Below, one piece after another: positions 11,465 through 21,930 of a stretch of DNA of 64,000 bases. Numbering within the stretch: position 1 is the stretch's first letter; every line of letters begins with the position of its first letter. The position numbers and the translations under genes were made by a program. The stretch is from Agrostemma githago (Eukaryota; Streptophyta; Magnoliopsida; Caryophyllales; Caryophyllaceae). The notes under the pieces were generated by a model that saw only the letters and a list, made by a program, of their open reading frames with translations, searched no databases and had not been told where the DNA came from. The stretch covers positions 42,489,811 through 42,553,810 of the forward strand of contig OY288239.1 in NCBI GenBank assembly GCA_958450325.1, written 5' to 3'.

Positions 11465-14400
11465 CTAGGTAGGACCCCTAGAAGCCGCGCCGACGCCTAT
11501 CACAATCTCACAAAGCTGGTCATCTAACCCTAGGTCCTCTAGATCTATAAGAGGAGACTCACTACCGTCCATCCCCGACAGCATATCTAGGGTATCTGTC
11601 TCGGGAATCCCTCCAACCTCCTCCGTAGCACCCGTAGCCTCAGCCTCAGCCTCAGCCTCCCTTTCGATCCGATGCCTAGCCTCACCCTGTGCTGAGGTCT
11701 CGTCCCGAGACCGAGCCAGCTGCTCCTTTAGGAAGGCGATCTCGTCTGCCCGAGATTGCAGGAGCCGTTGTGCCTCAACCTCTTTCGCCTCGAGCTCGGT
11801 CACCCGACTCTCCAGATGTCCCACCATATCCAGGACGTCCTGCAAATACACTTAAACGTTAGGAAAGTACACCAACAGCCTAGAGAATCACCACTAGTCA
11901 CGCAAACTCACCGATTGAGGCCCCGAAGTGTCACGGGAAACCCTCGAGGCATAGGACCAGAAGCAGTTGGCGGCCTGCCATAACCGCTGATGACAAGCTG
12001 ATGAAACCTGAAAGGTGAAACCATAGAAGTTAGGCAAACTGACCCTAATTCTTAGAGCCCAAACGAAGAACAAACCAAAACTTACCCGGTACACCCAGTC
12101 ACGCCACTCTATCCCAGCATCCATCTCCTCAGCAGAACACGGGGGGAGGGGTTCAGTAAAGGGTATCCCAGCCGCATCCACCCTAAGTAGCGTCAGGGGA
12201 ATTCTGGGGGCTGAATCTCATCAGCCGGATCGGCCAGCTGAGAAAATAGAAGATTGGTCGGTCAGAGGGCAAATAAACAATAAACCGCAAAGCAAACCTT
12301 AGAACCAAAATTAAAACCTTACCACAAGGCGATACCATGCCAGTCGCCGGGTGACGTGAGACAGATAAGAGGCGTCAGGCACCAAGAGTGTATCACCTCC
12401 CTCTCCGTCCCTATCTTCAAGGACCTCTGTGGTGGTCGGTGGTCTGAACATGGTCCGGGGAGGATCAACCGACACCCTGAAATCGTCATATAGGCACTGA
12501 CGCACCAGCCGCTCGCCCAGATACCATACTGGACGAAACAACACAGGAAGGAGCATCCTCATATAACTCCGAGGCATCAGCTCCGCGGCCACATACTCCG
12601 GCACGCCTTCATATTCGACCCAAGGACGGGCCACAAACTACACAAATGAAACCGACATCCCAATAAATCCCGAACCTTGGGGGCCACTGAACAAAAATAG
12701 ACCATAAAAGGAAAACTTACATCCTCGAGGCATAGCTTGTTAACCAACGCATTCTCCGACGGGTAATGGCTGATTGTGCTCTTAGGCAGAGCAAGCCTCC
12801 ACTCGATCCCCGCCGGAAATCTCTTTTGGTGCACCCGCACCGTCTTAGGTGCCAAACACGGGAAGTAAGAGTAGACCCAACCCTGAAAAATCCCAAAATT
12901 ACCTTAGAAAAACAAAGCCGAAACTAAGTAGAACCTCAAATACAAGAGTGAGAACAATAACCAACCTCCAGTATAAGGCCCTGACCCACAATGGGCACAG
13001 CCGAGGCCGACTCTATCACCAGCGGCCTCACCATGACTTGCAGGCAGCGAGTCATCTCCGCGAAAGCCGCGGTCACCCAATCGTAACGACCCAGCTGAGC
13101 CAGGTCCTCTAAGAAGGGCAGGATCATGGTGCTCAACCTCTCACCCTTGTCCGAGAAATAGGTCGACCCTAGGAAATACCACAACCACAACCGGGCATCC
13201 TGCTCCGGCGTGTTGGGTTCCCGACCCTCCAACACCGCCACCCGCTCAAAGTGGTCGGTGATATAAGAACTCACTATAGCATAAGGCGCACTATATGCCT
13301 CACGCGGTAGACAATCCCCGATAATGCCCCGCACCTCATCGCTATCTAGACTAGGGCCCTCGGCGGCCCACCTAATCCTATCCAGGCCCCAGGGCAGACC
13401 ACTAATCATCCCAAAATCCTCTAGGGTCATCCCAACCTCCCGAAAAGCCATGTGGAAGGTCGAGGTAGTATCATGAAAGCGATCTATCATCGCCCTAATC
13501 ACCATAAGGTTGCACTTACTCTTGCAACCCACCAGCCTAACCCACTGCCCAACCACGGGACCTAGGGCAGTCCTCGCAATAATCTCCTTGGCCTCGGGAG
13601 ATATCTTCTGAAAGTAAATATCGAGACACGTAGTAAAGCCCGAGAAAGTCCTCATCGGTCCTGGGGGCTGCAAACCAAATAATGCAAGGATAAACAAAAC
13701 AAACCTAACCTAACCCGAGCCAAAAAAATAAAACCTAAGACATAACTAATAAGCACGAATAGAACACTCACTAGGCCCCACACAATGCGGTTAGAAATGT
13801 GAAGGTCAAGATGAAACATCAGCTGATGACCATCCCAATCCCGAGCCCACTCAGGGCCTTCATAAACAACCTCCTCGTCCACCGGTGCAGGAGCCGGGGC
13901 ATGAGCCCTCCTAGCAACCGTCTCCGGAAGCTTACGCTTCTTCACTCTATCGAATTCAGCCTCGTTAATAGTCTCGGGATCGCGACTCTAGGACGAGATA
14001 CTCCTGTGTCTCCTGCGAATCCCTCGGGGAGTCTGCGAACTAGCCCCGACAACTTCCACACTAGCACTAGCCCTAGCACTAGCACCAACCGAGGAAGTTC
14101 CCTCGGGACGCTCGGTATCATCTCTAGCTGTAAACAAAAAACAAAAAAGGAAATCATAACCCTAGTCAGGCTAAATCAGCTTAAACAGGTCAAAATAGGG
14201 TTAAAATTTTGGATAGGAATATCAAAATTCCAAGAAAACCTCTATCACACATTTTCGATCCCGGTCACAATGGAAGTGGTTTCGGGAAAATCCGACATCA
14301 TTACGGCACCTTTTGGTCCGTCTTAAGACACACAAAACCTCACGGAAGGTCCTAAAGATCGTCCTAGCCCATAAGAATTGACAAGAGAGCTACCCACATC

Positions 14401-14725
14401 CTCATAAACACTATTTGAACAAAACTATGCAAAATAGATACGGGAATAATCGAGAAACGATTCTTAAACCCTAGCATTCCAAACAAATTCCCATAAGAGG
14501 CCATTGTCGCACCTCGAACATCCTTATCAAGATTATAACTACTTCAACGAGCTCTAATCAACCTTAATTTAACAATGAAATTAAGCACAAGTATCGAAAC
14601 TTGGTAGATAAAAAAACACCCAAATCGATTTTCTAGGGTTTTCAACAAAACAAACGAATAATCAATCAAATCAAGCTAAACCGACATTAAACAAGTAAAG
14701 AGCACTAACCCGAAGTCGACATCAT
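11465..14725 (-). pseudogene. Antisense plant mobile domain (PMD) gene, copy 2, eight exons, lightly broken
   Basis: Inferred minus-strand exons: 14710-14725 (start codon), 13772-14127, 12966-13667, 12721-12882, 12323-12637, 12086-12237, 11912-12007, 11465-11839 (stop TAG). Every junction has GT and AG. All introns after the first fall between codons; the first splits a codon after its first base. Encoded order: short acidic/Ser-rich leader, a TPRGIRRRH basic patch, the PMD core (exon 12966-13667, 234 codons open), conserved C-terminal PMD-associated exons, and a final coiled coil (LESRVTELEAKEVEAQRLLQ) with acidic tail. About 720 residues in all. Lesions: a TAG after HRSISS in exon 2 and a 1-nt deletion in the 12086-12237 exon. 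Known surveys report extra ORFs, some antisense, in Tat elements; function is unknown. Confidence 0.78.
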
Positions 14726-15270
14726 CGTAAATAGCGGAAATCGAGACAAATTTGGCGAGAAAAGACGAATCAATCTTGAGGCGAAAGGGGCGACGCGTTC
14801 GATTTTTGTGAAATGAAACGATTGCCCCAATCTTTGATTACTTAAACAGACCCGGACCAGGAAAACCCGACCGCACCAGCTGACGCGTCTGAGTCCTGGC
14901 ACGCTGGGGGCTAAGCGCCTAAAGATAAGGGCGCAGACAGATGCGCGTCTAAACGGCCCGTTATAGACTAAAACAAACAAGTTCGATACACATAAAACAT
15001 GCACCTACTAAGACAAGCAAAACAACAATAATGAAACGATTACTAATCAACATCGATAATACACTCTCGACGATAAAACAAGCATAAGAAACACACTTAA
15101 CCCAAACGCTGCACCCGGACGCGTAACAAAGCAAATCTAAACCAAACTAATCTAAATAGACTCTAAACAAATCTCCAATGCATAAACAAACCGAAACAAA
15201 GCAAGAGCAAACCCAAGCAAAATAAGACAAACCCGCAAAACTAAATTTAACTAAAACAAATAAACAAACA
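14726..15270. other. Region upstream of PMD copy 2, no gene
   Basis: Counterpart of 3550-4112. It would contain the antisense promoter if the PMD gene is transcribed. I see no RNA gene or recognisable control element. Confidence 0.45.
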
Positions 15271-15273
15271 ACA

Positions 15274-15870
15274 ATTTTCGAGTGGATACTAATGCCCTCG
15301 AAGGAGTCTGATACCTCCACAGCAACTTGTCGGATGGATACCAACACCCCCGACAACAATTTTTGAGTGGATACTAACGCCCTCTAAGAAGTCTGATACC
15401 TCCACAGCAACTTGTCGGGTGGATACCAACACCCCCGACAGCAATTTTCGAGTGGATACTAACGCCCTTGAAGGAGTCTGATACCTGCACAGCAACTTGT
15501 CGGGTGGATACCAACACCCTCGACAGCAATTTTTGAGTGGATACCGACACCCTCGAAGGAGTCTGATACCCCCACAGCAATTTTCATCCAAGTGGAGACC
15601 GACGCCCTCGGATGGTTCATTTTGCCCAAGGGACGTTAGTATCCCGGAGGCACAGCAACAACGATTTTCATCCGAGTGGAGACTGACGCCCTCGGATGGT
15701 TCATTTGGCCCAAGAGACGTTAGTATCCCGAAAGGCAGCTACTCGAGTGGAGACTGACGCCGTCGAGTAGTTTATATTATCATTTTGTTTTGTCCTAGGG
15801 GTCAAAGGCATCTCGAAAGACAGCTATTCGAGGGAGACTAACGCCCTCGAACGTTTTATCAAGGGTTCAC
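15274..15870 (+). repeat. Hairpin-module array, copy 2 (fuller)
   Basis: The first part is a roughly 85-bp tandem repeat, about three units, each made of three inverted-repeat modules: TCGAG..CTCGA, GGAG..CTCC and GTCGGG..CCCGAC. Then come single modules with different but internally complementary arms: CATCC at 15585 with GGATG ending 15614, CATCCGAG at 15669 with CTCGGATG ending 15698, CTACTCGA at 15739 with TCGAGTAG ending 15770. The shared centre is GGA(T/G)AC(T/C)(A/G)ACGCC or its reverse complement. It lies just upstream of the polypurine tract. Confidence 0.82.
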
Positions 15871-16232
15871 AAGCATCCCGAAAGAAACATTTGTTTAAAT
15901 AAAGGCAAACACATAAGAGCGCTCTTTGCACGTACGCTTAACGCGTCACCTACACACTAAAAACACTAAAAATTAAATAAATCGTTTAAACAAACCGAAG
16001 AAGACAAAGCGCGCGCGCATAAAGAAACAAGAACGAGATATCAAACAACGGCCTGGGCCCAAGCAAACAACCACAAACGAAGACGTCAGATATGATTTCT
16101 AAGCTATGGCTGGCGAGCCTCAACACGTAGTCTACTGGACTTAAAACGACCCGACCGGACAGCCACCAGGTCGTAATCTTCGATTGACCTGGGCGGCTAT
16201 ACTTTGACTTTCGCCTTGTCTAAGCCTCAGTT
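15871..16232 (+). other. 3' untranslated part before the PPT
   Basis: No gene. The last 150 bp (gctatggctggcgagcctc.. cgacccgaccgga.. ggcggctat) are closely matched by 42318-42420 of the second Tat-like element, so this is a conserved 3' end of the family. Confidence 0.6.
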
Positions 16233-16246
16233 AAAGTGGGGGCTTC
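16233..16246 (+). other. Polypurine tract
   Basis: AAAGTGGGGGCTTC directly precedes the LTR start TGTAGACACCC. The second Tat-like element has AGAGTGGGGGCTCA at the same place (42451). This is the expected primer for plus-strand DNA synthesis. Confidence 0.75.
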
Positions 16247-18411
16247 TGTAGACACCCAGATTTGGACCTGGTGGCTGCAGAAGTGCCCAACAAACACCCG
16301 CTGACGATAGGACTGCAACGCGACGCGGGTTCGCGATGTTGTATGTAGTTTTTCTATAGAACGGATCAAATAATTACTGATCAGAAAAATTAAAAACTAA
16401 CATGATGGCAGCCTTAGTCGTGTCGTTACGGTCACATAGACACTAATTAGAGTTAATTCCAAAACAGGACCCCGAGTCAGTCCAGAAACTCGAACCGAGT
16501 TAACACCGTGTCAAGCGAACCTCGGGATGAACACCCGAGGCCCATTAAACCCACGGCGCTAGGTCAAGCCGTGGGAAACCTATATCCAAGAAATGTATTA
16601 TACACCCGACTCACGGTTTTGGAAATTATCAAAACCGTATCCTCAAAATCCCCACCGCCCCACCCTACGCGCCTTGGTCTCATCACGCCTTAGCCGAGGC
16701 GCCTGAGTCCTGGTGCGCCCCAGTTCAAGCGCCCATACCGGTGGCGAGGGCCGAAAACACCTATAAATACCCCCCTTCACGCCCTCATTTCGACACACAA
16801 TTCTCATTCTTTTCCACCCCGTCTAAACTCTCGTTAAGGGCTCGCACTCCGACACCCGAGGCAAACGATCCACGCGATCGTAATTCTGATAAAATGCGAC
16901 ATCGATGCTACTCTTCACCTTCGAGCACCCCACTCGATACCGAGGTGCCCGTGATCGAATAGCTCAAAACTAGTAACAAAGTTCTGCCGGATTAGCCGCA
17001 GAACTAGTCCTTAGCAACGAGGCTCTGCCGGAGTAGCCGCGGGAAGGTCAAACGGTAACGGAGTTCTGCCGGAGTCACTGGTCAAGTTAGGAGGATCCGC
17101 CTGTTTATCGAGTCGTCACTAGGTTGTCATCTAAACAAAACTTTCCATATTTGTACTTTCTATTATTATGCATTACGACAACACTAGATGTGGGCGCTAG
17201 GCCCACAAGCGTCTACTAAAATACGTAACTTCCCAACTTCAACCACAAATACTAAAACACACTAAATAGACCCGAGTAATTCTGAGATCCGTTCTCAAAA
17301 TTATCTATGCATCGAGTCCCATTTAGTGTATACTCCGAGGGTGCAACTCCTCACAATGTGATTTACTTACATTCGTATTTACAGTTTTTCGTATGATTTA
17401 CTGCTTTTATGACCTTATAATCGCATGTTAAATCACCTAACACGGAATTCAAAATGTAAAATAACTAAAACTAAACAAAGTGATGGTCGTGTTCTGTATT
17501 AGTCCCGGTGCTCGCCTTAATAGGTTCGATGCATCTCTATTAATACCGAACCGACGCATCTTAAGCAGAATAGCAGGTAAGGTATACCACGAGAATGACT
17601 AATATCCGTATTATCGCGCTAAAATTGATTTGCTAATACTTATGATATTAGTACTCTCTACTCTTCTACGTGCATCTTTTCATGGCCTGCTTGTCACGTG
17701 AAATCACATGCAAAGAATGTAAACACAACTACTTCGACGATAAAACTTACCTGTCCTTAAAACAACCGACGTAGCAAAAAAACATAGGGTTAAAATAACA
17801 GATGTTACAGTATTATCACCACAACAAAAGAACTTGGATATCTGCCCACCGATTGATTAGTAGAGGCCGCTATAGTGCGGGCGGGATTGGGTGTTGACAT
17901 CTATCGGATGTTGGCTTCCCAATACGTACCCTCACCCCTTACTCAGAATCGACGGTTTCCGGATGACCGAAACCATTGGCAATGAGAGTCATTCCAGGCA
18001 TGGAGTGCTTAAGAGTACAAGTCTTTATCTTTAGGTCCCGTGCCACTCCACTTTGAGCCGGCAAGGGATCAAAGTTGACTTGAACGGTTTCCGAGTCCCC
18101 ACAATTGACTCGGTGGCGACTCCACAAATCGGCAACGAATTCAGTTCACTAAAAAAGTCGCCTTACCAAACAAATCGGCCTTTAAACATTTACAACCACG
18201 ACTTGATCGATTCCCAAACGAAAACACGGGTGCCCCCACCCGTCTAGTACAAGTCCGGATCGTCATATAAATCGAGGTCCGACACTTCACCCCGTATGCG
18301 AGATCGGACCGGCCCCCAGCAGGGAGGGGGCCGCGTGGGTGGCCGCCGCGACACTATTAAAACTAGGTCGGTCCCGCGCGAGGCGCCGGGCGGTGCGGAC
18401 GGACGTCCACA
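16247..18411 (+). repeat. LTR 2 (3' LTR), complete, 2165 bp
   Basis: Starts TGTAGACACCC and ends GTCCACA, with a TATAAATA box at 16762-16769. The start resembles the LTR of the second Tat-like element at 25375 over the first dozen bases only. The base after the end begins unrelated sequence (gctggttgttcgc), which belongs to an inverted relative; the flanking 5-bp target copy cannot be tested because the left end is outside the window. Confidence 0.82.
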
Positions 18412-18428
18412 GCTGGTTGTTCGCTTCA

Positions 18429-18760
18429 CTCTATGCAGATAAACATGGAGAAAAGGTGATCGGGCATGTTTATTAGTGAGGCTAGTTTGGATAACGCATC
18501 GGCGAATTGGTTTTCCTCACGAGGTATATGTATGAAGTTAATTTCGGTGAATTCTCGGGACATTGTTTCCACTTTTGTTTGGTATGGGGTTAGGTTTTCG
18601 CTATAAACTTTCCAGGTACCCGTAGCTTAGTTGACCACTAAGGATGAATCTCCATGTACTCTAAGTTTTTTGACTCCTAGAGATATGACTGTTTTTAGAC
18701 TTATTAGGCTTCACGTTCGGCTGCGTCGTAAGTCTGGTTGGGTGGCTGTTTGTTCGTTTG
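18429..18760 (-). pseudogene. RNase H domain remnant of Tat-type pol
   Basis: Minus-strand translation gives YDAAEREA, then after a 1-base frame change LGVKKLRVHGDSSLVVN, an in-frame TAA where a Gln is usual, then WKVYSENLTPYQTKVE and IPREENQFADALSKLASL, ending TGA at 18426-18428. HGDSSLVVNQ and ENQFADALSKLA are hallmarks of the archaeal-type second RNase H of Tat elements. It is too short and broken to be active. It is missed by simple ORF calling because of the frameshift and stop. Confidence 0.78.
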
Positions 18761-19204
18761 CAAGCTAATTGTTGTTTGGTCAATGGTTGGTTGAATATAA
18801 GGTTGTTATTCCCGATTTCCTTTTTAGGGTGAAGTTGAGTGGGTTGTTCGTGGTAGCCCTTGCGTTTTAGTCAGTCGTTATCGATAATTGGCATAAAGTC
18901 GAGCCTTTTTATGCATTAAAGTAAACTGTTGAAAGAATTTAAGCGATTGTCGAGGCATGTTTGTAAGAAAAGGAAGATGTTTTATTGATATATAATAAAA
19001 TGGGCTAGATGCCCGTGAATTGTTTTTCGGGGAGGTGGAGGACATTTTCCTTCGTACCTCCCTAGACTCGATAAGGTAGAAGACAAGACATTTATTATTA
19101 TCATTTTGGTCTAGGCCCTAAGATAAAATAGACTCTGACTAAGACCGGTCATGCCTTTAGAGGTTATCCGGATCGTGATACTGACCCCGTATGCTCTTCA
19201 GACT

Positions 19205-19964
19205 TCAACATCTGTCACATCCATCGGGAGATGTTCTCCTTGAGCAGCGTCTGGGATTTGTTCTTACGGGTGACTTGTTGCGGGGCTTAAAGTGACTCGT
19301 GACAACTACCAATGTCAAAATTTCTCCTTCAACCACCAAGAAGGTGAAGTCTGCCTTTTGTCGCTTTACCGGAGAGAACATTCCTGTCTCAATCAGCTCT
19401 TCGATGACATGTTTCAATGTGAAACATGCCTCGGTGTCGTGTCCATTCCCTTGATGGAAAGACAGTATAGGTTGGGGTTCCAAGTCTTACTCCTCTTACC
19501 GATCGGCGGATCCGGTGTAGGACCTAAAGGCTTGAGCGATCCTTGATCTATTAAATGTTTGAGAGCCTCGGTGTAGGTCGAGACGATCTTAGTAAACTCT
19601 TTTCGGGGTGTTTTTGTTTTACTGGGTAACATTTTGCGGGGTGTGGGAGTTATTTCTCTTCAAGGAGACGCCGCCCCGACGGAGTATCGGGGTGATCCAT
19701 TCGGAGTGGTTCCTGGGTGTGGTAGTTGATTGAATTGGTATATGTCTGATTCTCTATTCCACCACTTTCGAGGAAATTGAGGCGGCTGTCGATGTGACGA
19801 ACGAAGCAGGACAAGCGATCTATCGTGGTTCGAACGTTGTGCACCACCTCAGTTAAGGTATTAACGTCGATCCAGAGGTTCTCAATTACTCTTGGTTCTG
19901 CGGACATGTTGGGGAAAGATTTCTGCAAGATGGTGTCGAGGATCAGGAAGATTTCGCCGGTCAT
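19205..19964 (-). pseudogene. Inverted degenerate gag lacking capsid
   Basis: Homologous to the plus-strand gag at 8309-9046: shared IDSRLNFLES, SLKPLGPTPDPPIGKRSK and HQGNGHDTEACFTLKH. Here the last Cys of the zinc-like motif is intact, but the frame changes near 19650 and again at the motif (19440-19480). The capsid region is again absent, so this short gag is a feature of the subfamily and not a private deletion. Confidence 0.7.
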
Positions 19965-20722
19965 CTTAGAGACTCGAAGGATGCTCGCAACCGAGCGACG
20001 CGGAAATGAGACCTTTGACTCGTGTGTACGATCATTGGCTTAGGGACTCCGGTGCTTTAGACTCTTGGTGTATTCGGCGAAACGCCTATTGGGCTTTATG
20101 TCTCTGTAACGAGACGATTTGACACAAACCTCAGTGGAGAGGTTTAAAGAGGACTTCTCGAAATGAGACGACCCAAAATGTAAGACCTCGAATAGAGGCG
20201 ATCCTAGTAACTAACATTGACAGTTAAGCACACGGTTGTACGACGTAAGAGGTTGATCACAATCCCGGCTCAGGATCAAAGGATTTTGATATATGCTTCT
20301 TCCGAAAATGACTGATCTTGCGACAATTTTGAAAAGGATGATTTGTAGAAATAGTGGAACGATGGCGTGACGACATCGCTTGTGACGTGAAAGTGTGTTG
20401 CTATTCGTGTGCGTCGGAAATCTGGCGATGACGAGGTGTAAATGTTTTTTTGAAAGGAATAAGGCTCTTTAGGGGAGCCGGTTTTGAAAACGATTACGTG
20501 ATTTTGTTATCGAAACTACTATTAATTAGCTAGTTCGATACTTGTGGTGTATGTGACGCTCGTGGTAGAGCATGAAGCTTAGTGACAGTGTTAAAAATGT
20601 GACTAAATCCTTAGTGGGGGATTTAGGTTGTGAATAGTGTTAGGAAAATCTTTCTTTTTAGAAAAAAATTTTAAAACTAGTGACCCACGTTCGTCGGTTG
20701 TGTTAACTAGCATTTAACGGTG

Positions 20723-21930
20723 GGAGGGTGCATATAAAAAGTGGGGGATCATGAACTTCCCAGTCGGGACCACCTCTTCCTGGTCGGGATCATGACCTTC
20801 CCGGCCGGGAAGGGGCCAGCACAGCTCCGCTTCAATTCTTTCATCTTCCTTACTTACGAAACTTTATATATACCTCCCTCTTGTATTGTTTTAAGCACTT
20901 TTGATTACTCTACCTTAAATTCACTAAACCCTAGACTAATTTAGGTTATATTAGCTTAGATTAGTGTAGATTAGCTTAATTACTCCTTAATCTTAGTTTA
21001 ATTCTTGTTGAATCTTTGTATTATTTAAGACCTATTGGGGGATTTCTCTATTGACAACATTGAATTCCATTTCTTTGGGTTGGATTTAATCAAAGATCCT
21101 TTATTTTCCTTCTTCTTTCCATTTGTTGGTATAATTCTCTTCTCCCTTATCTTTCTCTAGCTTAATCTTGTTCATTTAGTTATAGTCATTGTTTATGCCA
21201 AGTTCTCTTCATCCTTTCACTATGAATGCATTCATCATGTTGTTTGTTGTGATTGTGAATGTAGATTGCATTGGGATGAGTAGTGAGTAGTCTCTTGCGG
21301 GTTAGTAGGGAGATTTGGTGTTTAATGGGTGATTAATGGTTTGTGTAGATTGTTGGTGATAGTTTTGGTTGCTTCTTGGTTGTATGCATAGAACATGTTT
21401 GATGAAATGCTTGAATGATCACTTGTAGTTGCAAATGCATGTTTTCTTACCTTCTTCTTGTGGGCTTGCTTGTTGCTAAGATTGGTTCTTGCGCGAGAGC
21501 GGGGAACCTCTAGGACGGTTTTGGAGCGAGAGCCCGGATTATGCCTAGATAGCTTGACTACCCCCTTCATTCCTGCTTTCTCTTGATCATATCATCACCC
21601 TTGAACCTGACCTAATCCTAGTTCTTTTCTTATTTATTTCTTCTTCATCTTAGCTATTATTCCTTTAGTTAGTTGAATCTTTTAGCCTTAGTTGTTATAC
21701 TTAGCTCATTCTTAGTCATCGCTTTCTATCCTTTTTATTGTCCTAGTTAGTCAATTCTTGTTAGTTTACCCCCCCCCCCCCTGTGTTGATTGTGACCTAG
21801 TCTTGTGCTTAGGTAGACCTTAGTCTAGACACCTCTTTCCATCCCCGTGGATTCGACCCGACTTACCCTATCGACCCAGTTAGGTTTAGTTGGTTTTATT
21901 TGTTGGTAGGATGCACGACAAATCCCTACC
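20723..21930 (+). repeat. LTR-like fragment of uncertain family
   Basis: Contains a promoter-like TTTATATATACC at about 20863 and a long T-rich transcribed-type stretch. It ends with CCGTGGATTCGACCCGACTTACC and a TTGTTGGTAGGATGCACGACA end, a layout I associate with Athila-type LTR 3' ends. It is joined directly to gypsy pol at 21931 without PBS or gag, so it is a chimeric junction. A 13-C run lies at 21769-21781. Three TTCCCGGCCGGGAA-like palindromes lie at 20757-20811. Confidence 0.45.

Larger units (their letters stand above)
1..18411 (+). mobile_element. Tat/Ogre-like LTR retrotransposon, tandem internal-LTR-internal-LTR arrangement
   Basis: Positions 1-100 match 10676-10775, and 300-6663 match 11475-18411 with only small gaps, so the 3' internal part and LTR occur twice in the same orientation. 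The first LTR (4498-6663) is followed by a primer-binding site and gag leader. The second (16247-18411) is preceded by a polypurine tract and is not followed by a PBS, so it is a 3' LTR. The layout fits one complete but pol-less unit (4498-18411) plus the 3' half of a neighbour that shares an LTR, as unequal recombination between LTRs would leave. Tat assignment rests on the large LTR, the arginine-type PBS, the CxxH..H..C gag motif and the antisense extra gene. The left end lies outside the window. Confidence 0.8.
18412..20722 (-). mobile_element. Inverted fragment of a related Tat-like element
   Basis: Read on the minus strand this runs leader (20722-20000, matching 7490-8290), gag (19964-19205), a GC-poor linker matching 9070-9200, then an RNase H remnant that stops at the LTR junction at 18411. 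Protease, RT and the first RNase H are missing between gag and the remnant. The sense LTR copy therefore appears inserted into, or recombined with, an older element lying the other way. Confidence 0.72.

Noticed and set aside
15274..15870. CRISPR-like array
   Set aside because: Modules are hairpins with variable arms and no constant repeat/unique spacer alternation; the context is a plant retrotransposon.
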